Of a stretch of DNA of 64,000 nucleotides, positions 40,501 to 51,658 are shown piece after piece; the stretch's first letter is position 1; every line of letters begins with the position of its first letter. This DNA comes from Argentina anserina (lineage: Eukaryota; Streptophyta; Magnoliopsida; Rosales; Rosaceae). The notes beneath the pieces were generated by a model that did no database searches, was not told where the DNA came from, and worked only from the letters and a program-made list of their open reading frames with translations. Made by a program: the position numbers and the translations under genes. The DNA is taken from positions 20,654,501 to 20,718,500 of the forward strand of contig NC_065874.1 in the NCBI RefSeq assembly GCF_933775445.1, in the 5' to 3' direction.

Positions 40501-43500
40501 CATACACAATTGGAATAGTAAAGATACGCAAACGATGTAAAGTTACACAATTGGAATAGTAAAGATACGCAAACGATGTAAAGATACTCAGTTTGAAAGA
40601 AACACACTCCCACACTTGCAAAACTCTCAAATTCAATAGAAACTCGCATCAGAAAGCCTTACAGAAAGATACTCAAACGAGAAATGAAAAGATACACAAT
40701 TGGAATCGTAAAGATACGCAAACGATGTAAAGATACTCAGTTTGAAAGAAACACACTCCCACACTTGCAAAACTCTCAAATTCAATAGAAACTCGCATCA
40801 GAAAGCCTTACAGAAAGATACTCAAACGAGAAATGAAAAGATACACAATTGGAATCGTAAAGATACGCAAACGATGTAAAGATACTCAGTTTGAAAGAAA
40901 CACACTCCCACACTTGCAACACTCTCAAATACAATAGAAACTCGCATAAGAAGCCTTACAGAAAGATACTCAAACGAGAAATGAAAAGATACACAATTGG
41001 AATAGTAAAGATACGCCAACGATGTAAAGATACTCAGTTTGAAAGAAACACACTCCCACACTTGCAAAACTCTCAAATACAATAGAAACTCGCATCAGAA
41101 GCCTTACAGAAAGATACTCAAACGAGAAATGAAAAGATACACAATTGGAATAGTAAAGATACGCAAACGATGTAAAGATACACAATTGGAATAGTAAAGA
41201 TACGCAAACCATGTAAAGATACTCAGTTTGAAAGAAACACACTACCACACTTGCAAAACTCTCAAATTCAATAGAAACTCGCATCAGAAAGACTTACAGA
41301 AAGATACTCAAACGAGAAATGAAAACATACACAATTGGAATAGTAAAGATACGCAAACGATGTAAAGATACTCAGTTTGAAAGAAACACACTCCCACACT
41401 TGCAAAACTCTCAAATTCAATAGAAACTCGCATCAGAAAGACTTACAGAAAGATACTCAAACGAGAAATGAAAACATACACAATTGGAATAGTAAAGATA
41501 CGCAAACGATGTAAAGATACTCAGTTTGAAAGAAACACACTCCCACACTTGCAAAACTCTCAAATTCAATAGAAACTTGCATCAGAAAGCCTTACAGAAA
41601 GATACTCAAACGAGAAATGAAAACATACACAATTGGAATAGTAAAGATACGCAAACGATGTAAAGATACACAATTGGAATAGTAAAGATACGCAAACGAT
41701 GTAAAGATACATAATTGGAATAGTAAAGATACGCAAACGATGTAAAGATACTCAGTTTGAAAGAAACACACTCCCACACTTGCAAAACTCTCAAATACAA
41801 TAGAAACTCGCATCAGAAGCCTTACAGAAAGATACTCAAACGAGAAATGAAAAGATACACAATTGGAATAGTAAAGATACGCAAACGATGTAAAGATACT
41901 CAGTTTGAAAGAAACACACTCCCACACTTGCAAAACTCTCAAATTCAATAGAAACTCGCATCAGAAAGCCTTACAGAAAGATACTCAAACGAGAAATGAA
42001 AAGATACACAATTGGAATCGTAAAGATACGCAAACGATGTAAAGATACTCAGTTTGAAAGAAACACACTCCCACACTTGCAAAACTCTCAAATTCAATAG
42101 AAACTCGCATCAGAAAGCCTTATAGAAAGATACTCAAACGAGAAATGAAAAGATACACAATTGGAATAGTAAAGATACGCAAACGATGTAAAGATACTCA
42201 GTTTGAAAGAAACACATTCCCACACTTGCAAAACTCTCAAATTCAATGGAAACTCGCATCAGAAAGCCTTACAGAAAGATACTCAAACGAGAAATGAAAA
42301 GATACACAATTGGAATAGTAAAGATACGCAAACGATGTAAAGATACTCAGTTTGAAAGAAACACACTCCCACACTTGCAAAACTCTCAAATTCAATAGAA
42401 ACTCGCATCAGAAGCCTTACAGAAAGATACTCAAACGAGAAATGAAAAGATACACAATTGGAATAGTAAAGATACGGAAACAATGTAAAGAAACTCAGTT
42501 TGAAAGAAACACACTCCCACACTTGCAAAACTCTCAAATTCAATAGAAACTAGCATCAGAAAGCCTTACAGAAAGATACTCAAACGAGAAATGAAAACAT
42601 ACACAATTGGAATAGTAAAGATACGCAAACGATGTAAAGATACACAATTGGAATAGTAAAGATACGCAAACGATGTAAAGATACTCAGTTTGAAAGAAAC
42701 ACACTCCCACACTTGCAAAACTCTCAAATTCAATAGAAACTCGCATCAGAAAGCCTTACAGAAAGATACTCAAACGAGAAATGAAAAGATACACAATTGG
42801 AATCGTAAAGATACGCAAACGATGTAAAGATACTCAGTTTGAAAGAAACACACTCCCACACTTGCAACACTCTCAAATACAATAGAAACTCGCATCAGAA
42901 GCCTTACAGAAAGATACTGAAACGAAAAATGAAAAGATACACAATTGGAATCGTAAAGATACGCAAACGATGTAAAGATACTCAGTTTGAAAGAAACACA
43001 CTCCCACACTTGCAAAACTCTCAAATACAATAGAAACTCGCATCAGAAGCCTTACAGAATGATACTCAAACGAGAAATGAAAAGATACACAATTGGAATA
43101 GTAAAGATACGGAAACGATGGAAAGAAACTCAGTTTGAAAGAAACACACTCCCACACTTGCAAAACTCTCAAATTCAATAGAAACTCGCATCAGAAAGCC
43201 TTACAGAAAGATACTCAAACGAGAAATGAAAACATACACAATTGGAATAGTAAAGATACGCAAACGATGTAAAGATACTCAGTTTGAAAGAAACACACTC
43301 CCACACTTGCAAAACTCTCAAATTCAATAGAAACTCGCATCAGAAAGCCTTACAGAAAGATACTCAAACGAGAAATGAAAAGATACACAATTGGAATCGT
43401 AAAGATACGCAAACGATGTAAAGATACTCAGTTTGAAAGAAACACACTCCCACACTTGCAAAACTCTCAAATACAATAGAAACTCGCATCAGAAGCCTTA

Positions 43501-43661
43501 CAGAAAGATACTCAAACGAGAAATGAAAAGTTACACAATTGGAATAGGAAAGATACGCAAACGATGTAAAGATACTCAGTTTGAAAGAAACACACTCCCA
43601 CACTTGCAAAACTCTCAAATTCAATAGAAACTCGCATCAGAAAGCCTTACAGAAAGATACT
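33700..43661. repeat. 2.1-kb segment duplicated at 7811-bp spacing
   Basis: About 33700-35850 recurs at about 41511-43661. Both copies hold, in order, a three-sub-repeat monomer with acataattgg, the acattcccacac plus caatggaaac pair, aaagaaactcag, gcaacactctc, atactgaaacga and acagaatgatac. Divergence begins after the aaaagttacac monomer. It is one of the longest-range duplications inside the array. Confidence 0.8.
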
Positions 43662-46575
43662 CAAACGAGAAATGAAAAGATACACAATTGGAATCGTAAA
43701 GATACGCAAACGATGTAAAGATACTCAGTTTGAAAGAAACACACTCCCACACTTGCAAAACTCTCAAATACAATAGAAACTCGAATCAGAAGCCTTACAG
43801 ACAGATACTCAAACGAGAAATGAAAAGATACACAATTGGAATAGTAAAGATACGCAAACGATGTAAAGATACTCAGTTTGAAAGAAACACACTCCCACAC
43901 TTGCAAAACTCTCAAATTCAATAGAAACTCGCATCAGAAAGCCTTACAGAAAGATACTCAAACGAGAAATGAAAAGATACACAATTGGAATAGTAAAGAT
44001 ACGCAAACGATGTAAAGATACTCAGTTTGAAAGAAACACACTCCCACACTTGCAACACTCTCAAATACAATAGAAACTCGCATAAGAAGCCTTACAGAAA
44101 GATACTCAAACGAGAAATGAAAAGATACACAATTGGAATAGTAAAGATACGCAAACGATGTAAAGATACTCAGTTTGAAAGAAACACACTCCCACACTTG
44201 CAAAACTCTCAAATACAATAGAAACTCGCATCAGAAGCCTTACAGAAAGATACTCAAACGAGAAATGAAAAGATACACAATTGGAATAGTAAAGATACGC
44301 AAACGATGTAAAGATACACAATTGGAATAGTAAAGATACGCAAACCATGTAAAGATACTCAGTTTGAAAGAAACACACTACCACACTTGCAAAACTCTCA
44401 AATTCAATAGAAACTCGCATCAGAAAGACTTACAGAAAGATACTCAAACGAGAAATGAAAACATACACAATTGGAATAGTAAAGATACGCAAACGATGTA
44501 AAGATACTCAGTTTGAAAGAAACACACTCCCACACTTGCAAAACTCTCAAATTCAATAGAAACTTGCATCAGAAAGCCTTACAGAAAGATACTCAAACGA
44601 GAAATGAAAACATACACAATTGGAATAGTAAAGATACGCAAACGATGTAAAGATACACAATTGGAATAGTAAAGATACGCAAAGGATGTAAAGATACTCA
44701 GTTTGAAAGAAACACACTCCCACACTTGCAAAACTCTCAAATTCAATAGAAACTCGCATCTGAAAGCCTACAGAAAGATACTCAAACGAGAAATGAAAAG
44801 ATACACAATTGGAATAGTAAAGATACGCAAATGATGTAAAGATACATAATTGGAATAGTAAAGATACGCAAACGATGTAAAGATACTCAGTTTGAAAGAA
44901 ACACACTCCCACACTTGCAAAACTCTCAAATACAATAGAAACTCGCATCAGAAGCCTTACAGAAAGATACTCAAACGAGAAATGAAAAGATACACAATTG
45001 GAATAGTAAAGATACGCAAACGATGTAAAGATACACAATTGGAATAGTAAAGATACGCAAACCATGTAAAGATACTCAGTTTGAAAGAAACACACTACCA
45101 CACTTGCAAAACTCTCAAATTCAATAGAAACTCGCATCAGAAAGCCTTACAGAAAGATACTGAAACGAGAAATGAAAACATACACAATTGGAATAGTAAA
45201 GATACGCAAACGATGTAAAGATACTCAGTTTGAAAGAAACACACTCCCACACTTGCAAAACTCTCAAATTCAATAGAAACTCGCATCAGAAAGCCTTACA
45301 GAAAGATACTCAAATGAGAAATGAAAAGATACACAATTGGAATAGTAAAGATACGCAAACGATGTAAAGATACACAATTGGAATAGTAAAGATACGCAAA
45401 CGATGTAAATATACTCAGTTTGAAAGAAACACACTCCCACACTTGCAAAACTCTCAAATTCAATAGAAACTCGCATCATTAAGCCTTACAGAAAGATACT
45501 CAAACGAGAAATGAAAAGATACACAATTGGAATAGTAAAGATACGCAAACGATGTAAAGATACACAATTGGAATAGTAAAGATACGCAAACGATGTAAAG
45601 ATACTCAGTTTGAAAGAAACACACTCCCACACTTGCAAAACTCTCAAATTCAATAGAAACTCGCATCAGAAAGCCTTACAGAAAGATACTCAAACGAGAA
45701 ATGAAAAGATACACAATTGGAATCGTAAAGATACGCAAACGATGTAAAGATACTCAGTTTGAAAGAAACACATTCCCACACTTGCAAAACTCTCAAATTC
45801 AATGGAAACTCGCATCAGAAAGCCTTACAGAAAGATACTCAAACGAGAAATGAAAAGATACACAATTGGAATAGTAAAGATACGCAAACGATGTAAAGAT
45901 ACTCAGTTTGAAAGAAACACACTCCCACACTTGCAAAACTCTCAAATTCAATAGAAACTCGCATCAGAAGCCTTACAGAAAGATACTCAAACGAGAAATG
46001 AAAAGATACACAATTGGAATAGTAAAGATACGGAAACGATGTAAAGAAACTCAGTTTGAAAGAAACACACTCCCACACTTGCAAAACTCTCAAATTCAAT
46101 AGAAACTAGTATCAGAAAGCCTTACAGAAAGATACTCAAACGAGAAATGAAAACATACACAATTGGAATAGTAAAGATACGCAAACGATGTAAAGATACA
46201 CAATTGGAATAGTAAAGATACGCAAACGATGTAAAGATACTCAGTTTGAAAGAAACACACTCCCACACTTGCAAAACTCTCAAATTCAATAGAAACTCGC
46301 ATCAGAAAGCCTTACAGAAAGATACTCAAACGAGAAATGAAAAGATACACAATTGGAATCGTAAAGATACGCAAACGATGTAAAGATACTCAGTTTGAAA
46401 GAAACACACTCCCACACTTGCAACACTCTCAAATACAATAGAAACTCGCATCAGAAGCCTTACAGAAAGATACTCAAACGAGAAATGAAAAGATACACAA
46501 TTGGAATCGTAAAGATACGCAAACGATGTAAAGATACTCAGTTTGAAAGAAACACACTCCCACACTTGCAAAACT
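38030..46575. repeat. 2.26-kb segment duplicated at 6288-bp spacing
   Basis: About 38030-40287 recurs at about 44318-46575. Shared rare variants include gcatctgaaagcctacag (one base shorter than usual; near 38470 and 44758), gtaaatatactcag (39117 and 45405), gcatcattaagcc (39185 and 45473) and acattcccacac (39481 and 45769). The two copies differ by scattered single bases. Confidence 0.82.
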
Positions 46576-47985
46576 CTCAAATTCAATAGAAACTCGCATC
46601 AGAAAGCCTTACAGAAAGATACTCAAACGAGAAATGAAAAGATACACAATTGGAATCGTAAAGATACGCAAACGATGTAAAGATACTCAGTTTGAAAGAA
46701 ACACACTCCCACACTTGCAAAACTCTCAAATACAATAGAAACTCGCATCAGAAGCCTTACAGAAAGATACTCAAACGAGAAATGAAAAGATACACAATTG
46801 GAATAGTAAAGATACGCAAACGATGTAAAGTTACACAATTGGAATAGTAAAGATACGGAAACGATGGAAAGAAACTCAGTTTGAAAGAAACACACTCCCA
46901 CACTTGCAAAACTCTCAAATTCAATAGAAACTCGCATCAGAAAGCCTTACAGAAAGATACTCAAACGAGAAATGAAAACATACACAATTGGAATAGTAAA
47001 GATACGCAAACGATGTAAAGTTACACAATTGGAATAGTAAAGATACGCAAACGATGTAAAGATACTCAGTTTGAAAGAAACACACTCCCACACTTGCAAA
47101 ACTCTCAAATTCAATAGAAACTCGCATCAGAAAGCCTTACAGAAAGATACTCAAACGAGAAATGAAAAGATACACAATTGGAATCGTAAAGATACGCAAA
47201 CGATGTAAAGATACTCAGTTTGAAAGAAACACACTCCCACACTTGCAAAACTCTCAAATACAATAGAAACTCGCATCAGAAGCCTTACAGAAAGATACTC
47301 AAACGAGAAATGAAAAGATACACAATTGGAATAGTAAAGATACGCAAACGATGTAAAGATACACAATTGGAATAGTAAAGATACGGAAACGATGTAAAGA
47401 TACTCAGTTTGAAAGAAACACACTCCCACACTTGCAAAACTCTCAAATTCAATAGAAACTCGCATCAGAAAGCCTTACAGAAAGATACTCAAACGAGAAA
47501 TGAAAACATACACAATTGGAATAGTAAAGATACGCAAACGATGTAAAGATACACAATTGGAATAGTAAAGATACGCAAACGATGTAAAGATACTCAGTTT
47601 GAAAGAAACACACTCCCACACTTGCAAAACTCTCAAATTCAATAGAAACTCGCATCAGAAAGCCTTACAGAAAGGTACTCAAATGAGAAATGAAAAGATA
47701 CACAATTGGAATAGTAAAGATACGCAAACGATGTAAAGATACTCAGTTTGAAAGAAACACACTCCCACACTTGCAAAACTCTCAAATTCAATAGAAACTC
47801 GCATCAGAAGCCTTACAGAAAGATACTCAAACGAGAAATGAAAAGATACACAATTGGAATAGTAAAGATACGCAAACGATGTAAAGATACACAATTGGAA
47901 TAGTAAAGATACGCAAACGATGTAAAGATACTCAGTTTGAAAGAAACACACTCCCACACTTGCAAAACTCTCAAATACAATAGAA

Positions 47986-47990
47986 ACTCG
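47986..47990. repeat. Left target-site duplication (actcg)
   Basis: These five bases end the satellite immediately before the LTR terminus TGATAG. The matching copy on the other side is actag (60288-60292), so four of five bases agree. Both forms exist as ordinary variants of this satellite position (gaaactcgcatc and gaaactagcatc). Five bases is the usual target-site length for Ty3/gypsy integrases. Confidence 0.75.
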
Positions 47991-48310
47991 TGATAGAGCG
48001 TTCGATAGAACGTCTATAAAATACCCTGAAAAACATCATCGTTAGTATAGAATAAGCAGGGATCGTTCAGTCTGGGGAATCAAAAGGGCCTCAACACTTA
48101 TCATGTTATTGGGGGATTTGATTTGGATTCTAAAACTACAACTTAAAATAAATCCTAAATTACTTATATACAATTGATCAACCATTCATCACATAACCAA
48201 AACACGAATTTCACCCAAGAAACATATATGACACGTATAGAACAACAAATAGGCAGCAAATTATTTCGATTCTTTCTAAGTCCATTTCAATTCCAATTAT
48301 AATTAGAGTC

Positions 48311-48558
48311 CGAAGCGGTTCATCTAATCGTTAAGACTTCTTATTTATCTAGAATCAACGAAGCGTTCAATCCTAAATATATGCTCAAAAGAGTTCAACA
48401 TAACGAAGCGTACTAGTTAAACACAAAGTAGCACATAAGCACATTAAGTCGAATTGGAGACATGTAAGCAAGCATGGCGTCACTCATCTTGATTAAGCAT
48501 GCAAATTCCTAGAACTATCACAGCCCTATATAAGTATCCATAATTGAAACACGAAGCG
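48311..48558. repeat. Four dispersed cgaagcg motifs in the LTR
   Basis: The heptamer cgaagcg lies at 48311, 48359, 48404 and 48552. All four are conserved in the other LTR, the first at 58713. They lie downstream of the TATA-like box in the minus-strand sense, in the likely transcribed R/U5 part. Their role is unknown. Confidence 0.6.
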
Positions 48559-49067
48559 CATATTCAATCGAAGAACACTTTGGTGAATTAAATCGCAACC
48601 CTAGGAGAACCATGGCCTTGGCTTCCTCAAGCATTGATTTAGATGTACAAGTTCAACGAACAAATCGAAATAAAACCTAAAAACAATTCGGAAACCTACT
48701 GCCCATAATCATCTAACACGTCAAACATACATATTTCAATGAATTCATACAATCAAAACATAAAACCAAAGAAGTCTGAATTTATGTTCTTCATATATAA
48801 AACCGAAAATCACATCCAAGAATTCATACAATGAAATCGAAAATTGCAGAAAACCAAAAGAAAAATTACAAGACATGGATGAATCACACTTTAGAAACCT
48901 TCTAGGATTCGGCAAGAATGGATTCGGATTTGGATGAGGAGGAAGATGAGCACGGTTTTGTGGTGATGGATGAAGATTTTGTGGCTTGAATTTTCTGGAT
49001 GTGTTTGGGCAGCAATTCGGCTGTGTTTGTGGGAGAATGGAGATGAAAAATATGAAGGGAGGCCGAG

Positions 49068-49077
49068 CTATATATAG
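49068..49077 (-). promoter_or_regulatory. TATA-like box of the 3' LTR
   Basis: The palindromic ctatatatag is identical to the box in the 5' LTR. In this position it could start transcription outward into satellite block II (toward lower coordinates). That would give satellite transcripts, but no direct evidence is available. Confidence 0.6.
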
Positions 49078-49460
49078 AGGAAGGAGGAGAGGAGGCTGCT
49101 AGGGTTTAGGATGGGCTGATCCATGTATGCACGGCTGAGATTTCTTCTCCTTAATTGGATCGAATGGCTCTCCTTGTTATCCTTGTAGAACAAGCTCTTA
49201 TCTCCTTGATTCTCTCATGGGCTGCACGGCATGGGCTCCTTTTTAGTTGCTGAATTGATAAGGCACGGCTGAACACCTCTTCTCCTTGTATAACTCGGAT
49301 TTGAACTCATTTTTTATCTCTTTGAATTATCTCTTCAATTCTGAAATTAAGAAAAGAAAATCAATAGTAAGAGATAATGTATTTCGAAAATCATGTCCTA
49401 ATCTAGACATTAGTTGTCTTAAAAAGACACATGTAATAGATGAGCTCAACTAGATTAGGA

Positions 49461-49730
49461 AAGTTTCTAATTTGCAAAAAGGAAACTTACTAGAATAAGT
49501 AAGTTACTAGAACAAGGAAGTTCATTTAGGAAAGTTTCGTAAGAAGAGTTTGTTCAAGTAGGACTTTCAAAAATGGTACGTTTCCTAGTCTAACAAGGAT
49601 TCCTAATGCAAACATGACTCTCAAGATATCGCCAATGCGACCAAAATGTAGAAAGATGAAGACTCCTAATTCAACTAGGTTTCCTAGTCCTATAAGGATT
49701 CCTACTCAAACTAGGACTCTAGACCAATTC
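49461..49730. repeat. Short degenerate repeats in the LTR U3 region
   Basis: Motifs such as tttcctagtc, aggattcct, aactagg, and a pair acttactagaa / agttactagaa recur within ~270 bp. They are present in both LTRs (right copy about 59860-60130). Clusters of short repeats upstream of the TATA box are typical of LTR enhancers, but no binding factor can be named. Confidence 0.5.
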
Positions 49731-49886
49731 TTCGTTTTAAACTCGTTTAAGCACAAAAACACATCCATAACCATCCAAGACTCCTATTGTGACTCAATGA
49801 CTCGATATTACAACAATAAGGGTTAAGCAAAGTACAAATGGAGGTAAAAACATATTAAGAACGTAGCACAAAGTGCTCCTATCAAC

Positions 49887-49899
49887 TACCCCACACTTG
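49887..49899 (-). other. Polypurine tract of the Athila-type element
   Basis: On the minus strand the bases just before the 3' LTR read caagtgtggggta, then gt, then the LTR start TGATAG. A short G-rich tract directly upstream of the 3' LTR is where plus-strand DNA synthesis is primed. The same aagtgtgggg core occurs twice more in the 3' non-coding region (50710-50720 and 51427-51438). Confidence 0.75.
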
Positions 49900-51658
49900 G
49901 CTTTTGCTAGTCCCTTAGCAAAACAAAACAACACAAAACACTATTGCCCCTAAATGATTGTCTCAGAATCTCAAAACACATAGTTTTCAAGTTTAAGCAT
50001 TTGAATGTAAGCACATAAATTCCAAGTTTCATAAACATGTTTCTTAGCATGAATAAGTAAGAAATGAGACAATAGGCACATAACATGTTTAGTCAATCCA
50101 ATCCTCCTCACAAGGCATACTCTCTTCTTTTCACTCAGATTCATGGTTATGATTCACACACAAGTATATGCAAGAGAAAGGATAATAAAGCATCAAATAG
50201 CCTGCATATTTCATCAAATGAAAGCACTTTGTGAATAACAAAAGGAAAACCTCATTTTAACAACTAAGTGCACAAATGGACCAAAACCATATGCTCAACT
50301 CTTGTGATCGTCTCCACAAACCAAGATTTGCTCATTTTAAGAATCATTAGGATCATTTGATAAGGGTGAATGGTTAGGCTTAGCTAAAGGCATGGAATAT
50401 CAAGGAATCACAAAGGTAATCCTATAGATTTAGCAGAGTAAACACCATCCTTATGACACCACACACCATCAATGGCCAAATATAACAAGTTGGGCCCAAA
50501 CATCATTTTAACCACACAGTGAACATGGACAAAGGTCAAATAAACATTTTTAGACCTTCAATTCCACTCAACTCCAAATCACAAATGGAAGACAACATCT
50601 TTTCTTTCCTTTTTCTTGTATTGCCGAATTCATACATTTTTTTTCATTCATTCATTTTTTTTTTCGGCATGCTTAAAAGCTTGTTCATATTTTCTTTCTC
50701 ATGTCTTCCACCCCACACTTATTTCATGCATCATCACAACATCATCTCAACAAAAGTTCTGCCAAGTCTATAGGACAAGGTAGAGGTAACTATACTAAGC
50801 ACGGAGATAAGATAGGTGATGAAGAAAAGGCTCAATGTAGGCTCAAATGGGGTTCAACTAAGGGGTCCCAAACATGGCACATATAGGGATACATGGCTGT
50901 TTGGCTAAAGTGGTGGTATTCCTAGAAATGATCCATAAATCCCTTTCAAAATCAGAGCATTTTATGACTTAAAAGTTTCAACAATCACAAAAGATGAGTT
51001 CTAGTAAATTCTAGAGTCCATTAAAAGCTATGGCACATAGTCATTGAATATGCAAAGAATAATGAGGTTCACAAAACAACCACGAAATTTCATATTATCA
51101 CTCAAGAAGAAAGCATATATAGGCTCAAAAACTCACAGGTTGTTATGGACTTAAACTAACCAAACATGTATGTCATATTCAATCAACTCTCACATGTTCA
51201 TACCAAATCCACATTATCAATGAAACTTACAATTCAATTCTTATGAAATGCAAAACCATCATCTATGCATTTAGAGACATAATCATCCTAGACTTTAGGG
51301 GCATCCTAAGACTCAAAACAACACATTTTTTCGATTTTTTATTTTTTTTTTCGAATTTTTTCTTTCTTTTTCGTTTTTTTAACATGAAATCAAAGCAAAG
51401 ATCAGCAAACAATGATCATGCAACCCTACCCCACACTTAGAAAATTACATTGTCCTCAATGTAAGCTCAATAATCAGAATGTAATTCATAAGTATAGACT
51501 AAGATCACACATCAATACATATACAATTCAACCATAAGAGTGAAGGGATAAGAAAATGCAAACTCCCGTAGACGACTCCTCCACAGGTACGGTTGAAATG
51601 GGTTGCCTCCCATGCAGCGCTTGAGTTTTAGAGTCTCTCAGCCTAGACTCTCTCATGC
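49900..51658 (-). other. 3' non-coding region between pol and the 3' LTR
   Basis: About 1.76 kb with no long open frame on either strand and no recognisable env-like gene, which some Athila elements carry here. It is A/T-rich. On the plus strand it contains T-rich tracts (near 50636-50665 and 51327-51382) that would be A-rich in the element RNA, and two extra aagtgtgggg motifs. Small frames such as 50519-50773 and 51243-51440 (plus) are translations of the T-tracts and are not supported. A degraded env-like gene cannot be excluded by eye. Confidence 0.7.

Larger units (their letters stand above)
9766..47990. repeat. Satellite array, block II
   Basis: This is 38 kb of the same satellite as block I, all in the same orientation. 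Monomers carry one, two or three 41-bp sub-repeats (148/149, 189/190, 231 bp). Different zones carry private variants: a 12-bp duplication only between 10.3 and 20.5 kb; an aaaccatg plus actaccac pair from 21 kb to 45 kb; and gcaacactctc only between about 31.7 and 46.5 kb. The block starts at aatagaaactcgcatcagaag after the LTR fragment and ends at gaaactcg, where the complete retrotransposon was inserted. No host gene or RNA gene is visible in it. Confidence 0.97.
47991..49884 (-). repeat. 3' LTR of the Athila-type element
   Basis: This is 1894 bp, starting TGATAG and ending CTATCA on the plus strand. It lies downstream of pol in transcription direction, so it is the 3' LTR. It aligns with 58392-60287 over its full length with about 25 visible differences, for example gcgttcgat against gcattttgtt near the terminus, aatttcaccc against aatttgaccc, and a small indel in ctcattttttatc. 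It carries the TATA-like box and the cgaagcg motifs described separately. Frames inside it (such as 49614-49826 plus) run antisense to the element and show no known domain. Confidence 0.95.

Noticed and set aside
9766..47990. CENP-B box or telomere-type repeats in the satellite
   Set aside because: No ttcg...cggg pattern and no tttaggg runs were found on reading the monomers. A centromeric identity cannot be claimed from sequence.
49614..49826. Plus-strand frame repeated at 59930-60229
   Set aside because: It is duplicated only because it lies in both LTRs. It runs antisense to the element and is made of short repeated motifs.
49900..51658. An env-like third gene
   Set aside because: No long frame, signal peptide or membrane segment is visible on the element strand in this region.
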